Positions 8,631 to 14,649 of a stretch of DNA of 14,649 nt are shown here, piece by piece. The translations under genes and the position numbers were made by a program. The DNA is taken from assembly GCF_000003605.2 (NCBI RefSeq), contig NW_003109982.1:51181-65829 (forward strand). Direction: 5' to 3'. Position 1 is the first letter of the stretch. Each line of letters starts with the position of its first letter. The notes beneath the pieces are model-generated. The model was given only the letters and a program-made list of their open reading frames with translations, was not told the DNA's origin and did no database searches. This DNA comes from Saccoglossus kowalevskii. Its lineage: Eukaryota; Hemichordata; Enteropneusta; Harrimaniidae.

Positions 8631-9267
8631 TATTGTACTAAGTCAAATGTTCAATGATTAAATTTCTAAAATGCGATTTGCTTTTCTCAGCCTTGTGGTG
8701 GTCGTAGTTTGACCTTTATTCCGAAACCATGTGTTTGTTGTATCAATGCTCCACTGAGCTACCCCGTGACGTCATGAAATCGAACCTTGCAAAACTAAAA
8801 TGTACGTAGCATTCGGGAATTAGTCTCCTATAAATAGTTCTTATTAAAATAGAAGTACTAATTTCCGTTAATTTAACTATTTGTATTCCACGTAGCCGTG
8901 TTTTTTTCTTCAGGGAGTCGGTATGTTTACAGAGACTCGTTGCTAAGAATATAATCTGTTTTGTCGCTAGGAAATACTGCACATGCGCATACTTCTTAGC
9001 GGCAGTGTTTTGGAAATTATCACTGGGACAGTTACAGTTTTATTGCGGTTGGGGGAAAATTGAGCCGGTAAACAGAGGCATAACCATCTCCGACCGACTA
9101 ACTCGAGGCCAAGGTACATGAAAGACCATTTTTGAAGCATATTGAGGTTTGTTTTCCCTAGAAGTGTTCTGAAATCGGAAAGCTACAGAAAACAAGTGTG
9201 GCACCGCCAACTCGTATTCGCTGTGACAGATCATCATTCTAAGACCACAAGACGAGGTTTATCGACT
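8631..9267. promoter_or_regulatory. Putative bidirectional promoter between PARK7 and the FHA gene
   Basis: The two start codons face away from each other across 637 bp, which must contain both 5' UTRs and both transcription starts. CpG dinucleotides are frequent from about 9040 to 9360 (some 18 by eye), unlike the rest of the window, and no obvious dispersed repeat interrupts it. A perfect CRE/ATF site lies at 8767-8774, and an ACATGCGCAT motif near 8982 resembles half of an NRF-1 site. I see no convincing TATA box at a defined start. Promoter function is inferred from layout. Confidence 0.6.
8767..8774. promoter_or_regulatory. CRE palindrome TGACGTCA
   Basis: Exact 8-bp consensus for CREB/ATF bZIP dimers, about 140 bp upstream of the PARK7 start codon and 494 bp upstream of the FHA start codon. 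It sits between two short tRNA-box-like strings (8748-8766 and 8776-8790). Binding is inferred from the motif only. Confidence 0.5.
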
Positions 9268-9363
9268 ATGAAGGGATACCTACGGGGCGGTGAAGTTATA
9301 TTCCCGCTTAATGTGCCCAACGTAACGACTGTCGGGAGAGAAGGATGTGATCTTACGATTGAA
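9268..9363 (+). CDS. FHAD1: First coding exon of an FHA-domain protein, FHAD1-like (partial)
   Basis: 32 codons from ATG encode MKGYLRGGEVIFPLN, then VTTVGREGCDLTIE, and stop at GAA directly before the donor GTATGT (phase 0). VGR followed by CDLTIE is the first half of a forkhead-associated phosphothreonine-binding domain. The start MK-YL plus the spacing to the GR resembles the N-terminus of FHAD1 (MKAYL..TTIGR..SDLVLE) as I remember it. The conserved SRxH and NGT motifs should lie in following exons; I found none to the window end, so intron 1 probably exceeds 5.2 kb. This is the first in-frame ATG after a TGA at 9133, with A at -3. Other FHA proteins (CEP170, MDC1, nibrin) fit less well. 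It is divergent from PARK7, with 637 bp between the two start codons. Confidence 0.7.
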
Positions 9364-10368
9364 GTATGTATAATTTAATTTTGTATATCATGTTATCCAT
9401 ACCAGTCTGTATGTATGGCATTTGCCATCTTCCAATAGTTCATCAAATGACTGTTTTATTGTTGTACCATAAACACTTTTATAATGCAGCACCTACACAG
9501 AGTCTATGATTTGATACATGTTGTAACAAAACAGTTTGAGAGAATATGAATGATTGCAGTCATTTGTACCATCATTGTATCATAATGTTTTGCAAAATGC
9601 TGCCCTATCAAGCGTGTTGTTTGTAAAAACACTCAGTTAAAAAGTAAAACCTACATTTGTATGGCGTTATCAAGGAAACAATTATACAATGTAATTGATA
9701 AAATAATTTCATCAAAATACTAACCAAAGATGTTGCAATGGAATAACATTTGTTAAGAAGAGATGAACCAAATTAATAAAAATTAAAACTAAGTTGATGT
9801 ACATAAAACAATATATTCTAATACCAGGTGCTACCAAATATTGAAATGCCGCGTTCTCATTGACTGATCTGTACAACAGGCAGTCCTGTTATCAGATGAT
9901 ATCTGGTCAGTAAAAACATGAACATACAAACATGAATGTGTGTGACCTCATGTCCACGCAATGTTTCCTCAAATTTGTATAAATCATCTAAACAGCAAAG
10001 TCTCCATGATTCTTTCACTTTAAACAATTTTTCATTTAGAAAATAACTTACAAGTGTGTTTTCGCATGTTGTTTTCTCATATCGCTATATACACAAAACC
10101 AAAATACAAGCGTTGACAACAAGCTTACCATTATCACATTGTTCATTCATGTATATTTCTATAATTGAAATAAAAGACTCCACGTAGCTCATTTTTGATG
10201 GAGATGTTTGTTTGAATAATTGGCTCAACCATGTCTTGTTCATTATTACACACTTCCCTGTCCTGTTATCACACAATATTGAACAGTGTGTCATTCTTTA
10301 TTCTCTCAGTAACTCTTCAATTAAAATAATTGCATCTTTTTATGGTCATTCGCCCATTCCTCGCCATC
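9364..10368. other. Presumed FHA-gene intron 1, first part
   Basis: AT-rich sequence after the GTATGT donor. Searching by eye for SRxH and NGT-type FHA continuation codons gave nothing, and no repeat family is recognised. Short frames on both strands near 10085-10400 lack domain content, apart from the LINE tail that follows. Confidence 0.5.
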
Positions 10369-10552
10369 TTTATGAAATCATTGAATCAATTACCAAATGA
10401 CATCTGTTCTGCACCAAATGTTAACATCTTCAAAACCAAACTCAAATCTTACCTGTTTCAGTAAGCCTATCTGTGAAACTAAGCATCATTGAGCATCACT
10501 GCAATGGATACTAAGCGCTATATAAACTTGTATTTATTATTATTATTATTTA
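10369..10552 (+). mobile_element. 3' remnant of a non-LTR retrotransposon (CR1/L2-like)
   Basis: One frame ends LNQLPNDICSAPNVNIFKTK then LKSYLFQ and a stop at 10462-10464. This is the characteristic C-terminus (WNSLPxxIR..FKxxLKTYLF) of many CR1/L2-type reverse-transcriptase ORFs, with Trp changed to Leu. It is followed by about 45 bp, AAGCGCTATATAAACTTG and a (TTA)n tail at 10533-10552, a common LINE 3' end in invertebrates. The rest of the element is absent: a 5'-truncated dead copy on the plus strand. Confidence 0.7.
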
Positions 10553-11000
10553 TGCTGTGATCTAGTAATGAATTCAGGTCAATAACAGTGACAGCCAACT
10601 GTTGCAACAAACTATTATTATGTCATTTACAATTTCAGTCCAAAATAATAATACTATCGTTATTTTAAAAGTAGTAAACAAATAAAAACTGGTCAGACTA
10701 ATAAATGTGATATTGTAGGTGATATTTGGTGAGAGAGAGAACCACAATACTTGTTTAGTCTTTTAAAATAGTGTTTTATTCCCTTCTATCATTGTATCCA
10801 CAGAAAATAACACTATTTGATTGGCAAAAATAGGTCACATGACCTACTCACTCTCAACACAATCTCAGTGGCCTCTCAGGTCTCTTGTGTTCTTCATTAC
10901 AGCCAAATGTCACATAAATCACTTGAATCAGAAAAAAATGAAATGAAAATAAATTTGGTGTTTCCTGTCTTTTAATTTTTTTTTGCAACACCTGTTATTG
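10553..11000. other. Presumed FHA-gene intron, nothing coding
   Basis: AT-rich stretch holding only a short GAGAGAGAGA run near 10730 and the inverted AGGTCA pair at 10831-10846. No exon recognised. Confidence 0.45.
10831..10846. promoter_or_regulatory. Inverted AGGTCA repeat (IR2)
   Basis: TAGGTCA CA TGACCTA is a perfect inverted pair of nuclear-receptor half-sites with a 2-bp spacer, in the presumed FHA intron. It also contains TCACATGA. It could be a receptor site or chance; there is no other support. Confidence 0.25.
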
Positions 11001-11007
11001 CTAGAAC
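11001..11007. repeat. Left target-site duplication CTAGAAC
   Basis: Identical to 11740-11746 on the other side of the 732-bp element. Confidence 0.8.
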
Positions 11008-11739
11008 CATGGAGGTAAAAAGAGAAGTAGGACATACTGTAAAATCTGTATTAGAAACCGCGGCTTCTATTAAAATGGTACAATGCAACAGAGGGGATGC
11101 GGCTTCTATTAGAGCATCTACACATATGAGAAATGATGAATTTTTGGTTCTCAAACATTCAAAAAGAATGGGTGCGACTTCTATTAGGGATGTGGCTTCT
11201 AATACAGATTTTACGGTACAAGGGATATAATCTTCAAAAAGCGTCATTTCGAACCTCAAAATTCAGTCACTGGTACAACGCAGTGCGGTCCATGCCATGC
11301 ACCATTGCAAAGATCATTAAACGAGCTTTATTGTGGACTAAAAAACAGTACTAGCAAGGATTCGAAACATTACAATATTGCTGATTCAAAACTACAACGG
11401 AAAATGTGCTGAAAAACGAAAAATTACATAAACTTAACAAGAAATTCTCTGATTTTCAAAATTCCAACTTTCCCGTTCTCACAAACACGTTTCCTCTACG
11501 TATAAAAGATCTGCGCATGCTTTACATGTATGTCCTTTGACATTTACTGCGACACCGTAAAACAAGACCTCGGAATATGTACTGTGCACAGCAACGCTTG
11601 AGAGTAAATGACGCGTCGGCGACGATCCTGGGGTGAAAGGACGATAAGACAAAGGGAATTATAGGATTAAACTTGTCTAAAACAAAAGAAGTTTAGAAGG
11701 ATTATTTTGGCTGTGACTCCTTCTCTTTTTACCTCCATG
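11008..11739. mobile_element. 732-bp MITE with perfect 20-bp terminal inverted repeats
   Basis: The left end CATGGAGGTAAAAAGAGAAG (11008-11027) is exactly the complement of 11720-11739. CTAGAAC directly flanks both ends (11001-11007 and 11740-11746) as a 7-bp target duplication, or 8 bp if the shared G is counted. There is no transposase; the overlapping frames near 11009-11354 are not recognised. Inside is an 18-bp perfect inverted pair (11039-11056 and 11197-11214) and four GCGGCTTCTATTA-like strings (about 11060, 11100, 11174, 11193). The perfect ends and duplication suggest a relatively recent insertion. The superfamily is unresolved; 7-8-bp duplications occur in hAT and P-like elements. 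Confidence 0.85.
11039..11214. repeat. Internal inverted repeat of the MITE
   Basis: GTAAAATCTGTATTAGAA at 11039-11056 pairs perfectly with 11197-11214, enclosing 140 bp with several GCGGCTTCTATTA motifs. TATTAGAAACCGCGGC then TTCTATTA at 11049-11072 is itself a near-palindrome. Confidence 0.75.
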
Positions 11740-11746
11740 CTAGAAC
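11740..11746. repeat. Right target-site duplication CTAGAAC
   Basis: Identical to 11001-11007, directly adjoining the right terminal inverted repeat. Confidence 0.8.
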
Positions 11747-12639
11747 TAAATCAATGTTCAACTACAGATGCAAAAAATAATTTCTAATTTACGTTTGGAA
11801 TATTTTCAAGTAAGTGGTCATCATCACTACTCAAAAATAAATAAATGAAGTATATTGATGGAATGACCACAGTTAAATTAATTTGCATAGAAATAAATAA
11901 TTTTGAGCTCATTTTTGAAAAAAATAAACTTTTGATTTCCCCAAAGATATAGGTAGGTTGGGTTAGTGGCCTAAATGCAGTCAGCTCTGTAAAATATATT
12001 TTGGTTGCCAGCCATCACAAAGCTTTAGCAAACACAAAAAACACAAATAGTGAATAAGTTCCAAACTTTACCAACCAACCATCTGTTCACATAATTTCTT
12101 AACATTTCTTAATGTAACATTTCTCAATGAAATTCAATCAAATTTTGCATTCTTTCATAAATAATTCATGTGCATATGAATGCTTAATTATTTATTTTGT
12201 GAAAAAAAAAGAATTGAAACAAAAACAGTTTTTTTACATGTCATCACTTATTGGCTTCTAGCGCTGAATGATGAATTCAATTTAAAAAACCCAACATACA
12301 CATCAGTAAACTATGAAAATGAGGTGTTTATCGGATTTTGTCACAAAGTATAAACATCAGTCACCAAGTGAAAATAACTTTCATATTCACTGAAAGTCAG
12401 GGATAATATTTAACAAATGTCAGTTGATTTATTATGATACAACATTAAAGTGTCCGTGAAATGCCGGTGCCCTACTTTTTAAAATAGACAGATAAGATAT
12501 AAATTTAAACATGTATTGGACAGCGTTACAATAATTATTTGGTTTGAAAGAGAAGTTTTTTATATTGGTGTTTTATGAATCTGTGGCCACTTTGCTTCGC
12601 AAATTACACAACTACTTGCATGTTCATGACTGGCTCTAG
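11747..12639. other. Presumed FHA-gene intron, nothing recognised
   Basis: AT-rich sequence with A and T runs. No repeat family, RNA gene or exon recognised. Confidence 0.45.
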
Positions 12640-12783
12640 AAATATGAAGAATGTTTCAGTTTTCAAGCACACAACTGTGAAAAAGTACTGGGTGCTGTTA
12701 TCACCCTTCATGAGAGAAAGCGGCAATTACGAGAAAGTGCCAGACGACTGCGCAATATTCAGACATTGTGGTTATACCAGTAG
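12640..12783 (+). other. Short unassigned open frame, 47 codons, charged C-terminus
   Basis: After a TAG, the frame reads KYEECFSFQAHNCEKV then HERKRQLRESARRLRNIQTL and ends WLYQ with a stop at 12781. The Arg-rich heptad-like stretch looks more protein-like than the overlapping 86-codon frame starting at 12575. CTCTAG directly before it could be an acceptor. I do not recognise it. It may be a last exon, a transposase remnant or chance. Confidence 0.2.
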
Positions 12784-13191
12784 TTATTTATTGATACATT
12801 TCCTGCAGAAGACAAAATATCAACAACAAAAATAAATAAATAATGAATGTAGAAATCAGTTGTTGTTTTAAGCTACTGGCAGTAACTGCTCTCACCTTAA
12901 ATATAACACAAATAATGGATTGGTAAAACCTTGTAGAGATGAAAGTAATGTGATCGAAAACTGCATCTATTAGTTGTATGACATTGTGTTTGGTTTGGTG
13001 TGTATAGAAACTATAGTGGGTATTGATTCTATTGTCTGCGTCGCATACACCCCACATTGTGATGACAGTGAATGTATTGTTGTACACAGTCAGAAATGTT
13101 GGTATCTGTGGTGATGACTTATTCCTCTTGAGAAATACTGTACATGTTCAATGTGCTAAAGTGACTCTGTATAAAAAAAAATGGTTTATCC
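12784..13191. other. Nothing recognised
   Basis: AT-rich stretch; overlapping short frames on both strands (12788-13223) have no domain content or splice support. Confidence 0.45.
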
Positions 13192-13309
13192 GATCTGATT
13201 TATCAGATTATCTGTTCAGATAATCTGATTGTGTAATTAGTATGTCTAATTTTTACGAAAATCAGACATACTAATTTCATCAAATTAATATGATTAGATA
13301 TATCAGATC
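13192..13309. repeat. Nested inverted-repeat block
   Basis: Outer arms GATCTGATTTAT (13192-13203) and ATATATCAGATC (13298-13309) match at 11 of 12. Inside are two further hairpins: ATCAGATTATCTG tt CAGATAATCTGAT (13202-13229, perfect 13-bp arms, 2-bp loop) and AATTAGTATGTCT..AGACATACTAATT (13235-13276, perfect 13-bp arms with pairing continuing inward). This is a foldback structure of unknown origin. Confidence 0.75.
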
Positions 13310-14042
13310 ATGTGATCACTGTCAGTTTTTAAGCTAGTACAAACAGATGGTTTTGATAAAGACTTTACAATTAACATTATATTTACTCTATTTCTACGAC
13401 AGCATTTTATCGGTGCCCAACGGCTCAAGCCCACAAAAATTGTTGTGTTCAGCTTGAGCTAAGTCTGACTCTTTGGGTTGAACTCTTCTAAGACTGTGTC
13501 TGACATGACCCTGACTGTGTAAAGTTAAAGAAAACCATAGAATTGGGATGGTCATCAGATGACATCAATTTCTGGGAGGTGTTGCCATCTAGATACAAAA
13601 CAGATTCTCAAATATTGATACCCAATTGATTTGAAATTAACACCAAGTGTTGTCAGGATATCAAACAATAGAAATGTCGACGGAGAGAATTTTGCTGCAA
13701 TTTTTTCTTGTTTTATGATCCCTGAGCTTCATTAGTGACCTATTTTTTTAAAGAAATAATTAGTATTTATGATAATTATTCGAAAAATAATCACAAACGT
13801 TCATCGACACTTTATAAGAACCTTTCACAGCGAAACTATTCTGAAAACCCCCAATCAAATGGATAAATCGCCGAGGCAGAACTTTTTGATTTGTTATTTT
13901 GACAGGGTTCAGTTAATCTCCAGTCACATGACCCTTATGTAAGCAATCTTATGTAAACATGAATTATTTCAGCTTTCAGAAAATATATAGTTTGCCATAA
14001 ATATGTTTTGATTTGAATTGCTCAGATCATTTTAACTAAACG
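13310..14042. other. Gap before the candidate exon, nothing coding recognised
   Basis: Holds one small hairpin, GCTCAAGC (13423-13430) with GCTTGAGC (13452-13459) enclosing a CACAA/TTGTG pair, and a TCACATGA E-box-like site near 13924, about 120 bp upstream of the ATG at 14043. A promoter for the candidate gene would have to be here; no TATA box is clearly placed. Confidence 0.4.
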
Positions 14043-14175
14043 ATGGGATTTCCCCTGTTGCTAAGGGAGTTGTTCCGTGTGGCTCTAAACACACAGGGCC
14101 AAACTCAGTTTCGTTCTGCCCCAATCCATATAAATCACTGCCCAAGAATTAATATCCTGTTAAAACCATATTCAG
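14043..14175 (+). CDS. Candidate first coding exon of an unidentified, possibly mitochondrial protein
   Basis: ATG in good context (A at -3, G at +4, in-frame TAA two codons upstream) opens 44 codons plus one base, ending TTCAG before a perfect donor GTGAGT. The product starts MGFPLLLRELFRVALNTQGQ and continues with FRSAPIHINHCPRINILLKP. It has Arg 8, 12, 24 and 35, one Lys, a single acidic residue and many Leu/Phe, which is the composition of a mitochondrial targeting presequence. I do not recognise the gene. It lies downstream of the FHA exon on the same strand, so it is either a separate gene nested in or following a short FHA gene, or a chance frame. Without the donor it would be only a 55-codon frame. 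Confidence 0.45.
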
Positions 14176-14587
14176 GTGAGTATTTATCTGAATTTATTTT
14201 CTAAACATATTAGATGAATGAAGATAGAAACAAAGTTAAAATTATTGATTTCATTGATTTTCTCTTTAAAAACTATACATAACTTATAAACTACATCTAA
14301 ACTACCGGTATGTTGTTATAAAAAGAAAGCAAAGCTAGTAAGTTGAGGAGCTGGGGAGTTAAGTTATGCTTGAGCTGTACTGTACTGTCTAAAAAGTACC
14401 AGTAGCTTAGGATATTTTGTCCAAAACGGCAACTAATGTCATTTCTAATTATTTGCTATATTTTGGGTGTAAAACAGTAAATTTAACAGAAACCCTTAGG
14501 CCCTTTGTCTGAAAATGATTCAAGAAAATTAGAACATTTTGAAAAAAAATTTGAATCACTTATGTACATGTATGAATATCCAGTCAT
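14176..14587. other. Presumed intron after the candidate exon
   Basis: AT-rich sequence following the GTGAGT donor; no next exon recognised. Confidence 0.4.
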
Positions 14588-14649
14588 AGAACATGTCAAT
14601 GTGTTACTGCAGTCATTTATTGTTACACACAGAACATGTCAATGTGTTA
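14588..14649. repeat. 19-bp direct repeat at the window end, possible start of a 43-bp tandem array
   Basis: AGAACATGTCAATGTGTTA occurs at 14588-14606 and again, identical, at 14631-14649, where the window stops. The offset is 43 bp. A tandem array would have to continue outside the window. Confidence 0.55.

Noticed and set aside
8935-8950. GTTGCTAAGAATAT as an RFX X-box for a ciliary gene
   Set aside because: Only the first half-site fits; the second half lacks the RRNRAC pattern.
9142-9267. Upstream extension of the FHA exon, 42 codons
   Set aside because: It begins at TTG, not ATG; the first in-frame ATG is 9268, which matches the expected FHAD1-type N-terminus.
11009-11354. Three overlapping 73-95-codon frames on both strands
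   Set aside because: They begin inside the terminal inverted repeat of the MITE and owe their openness to its inverted and GCGGCTTCTATTA repeats; no transposase motif is present.
12788-13087. 99-codon minus-strand frame
   Set aside because: No recognisable domain; composition is that of AT-rich intron and it ends in a poly-AT tract.

Overview
This window looks like nuclear DNA from an animal with a compact-to-medium, AT-rich, repeat-laden genome, most likely a marine invertebrate. The evidence is spliced genes with canonical GT..AG introns, abundant short inverted-repeat DNA transposons, a LINE tail, microsatellites, and two protein families (DJ-1/PARK7 and an FHAD1-type FHA protein) that I recognise by residues. 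I cannot fix the phylum from sequence alone. No bacterial operon, rRNA, CRISPR or convincing tRNA gene is present.

Layout. Positions 1-660 are a pyrimidine-rich degenerate tandem repeat, and 700-1149 is the 3' flank of the DJ-1 gene. A complete DJ-1/PARK7 coding sequence runs on the minus strand from 8630 to 1150 in six coding exons (8630-8550, 7908-7807, 5943-5884, 4831-4762, 4230-4150, 1310-1150), giving 184 residues. Its first coding exon is antisense to, and hidden by, a longer but spurious plus-strand reading frame. Its introns carry most of the repeats. These include a dispersed family with a roughly 150-bp internal period (1343-2500, 4980-5690, 7086-7700), a hairpin-rich minisatellite (2785-3565), a TTAA-flanked MITE (3727-4016), and long (TA)n and (ATT)n microsatellites.

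Between 8631 and 9267 lies a head-to-head promoter region with a perfect CRE (TGACGTCA) and a CpG-rich flank. On the plus strand, 9268-9363 is the first coding exon of an FHA-domain protein whose N-terminus matches FHAD1. No other FHA exon is visible to the window end, so its first intron appears longer than 5 kb. That stretch holds a LINE 3' remnant (10369-10552), a 732-bp MITE with 20-bp perfect terminal inverted repeats and a target-site duplication (11001-11746), a nested-palindrome block (13192-13309), and a short plus-strand exon (14043-14175). This last exon encodes a mitochondrial-presequence-like N-terminus and ends in a perfect splice donor, so it may start a third gene.

The only functional link I can argue for is a shared promoter between DJ-1 (redox/chaperone-like protein) and the FHA gene. 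I see no multi-gene system of a new type. All family calls are from residue recognition by eye, with no database search.
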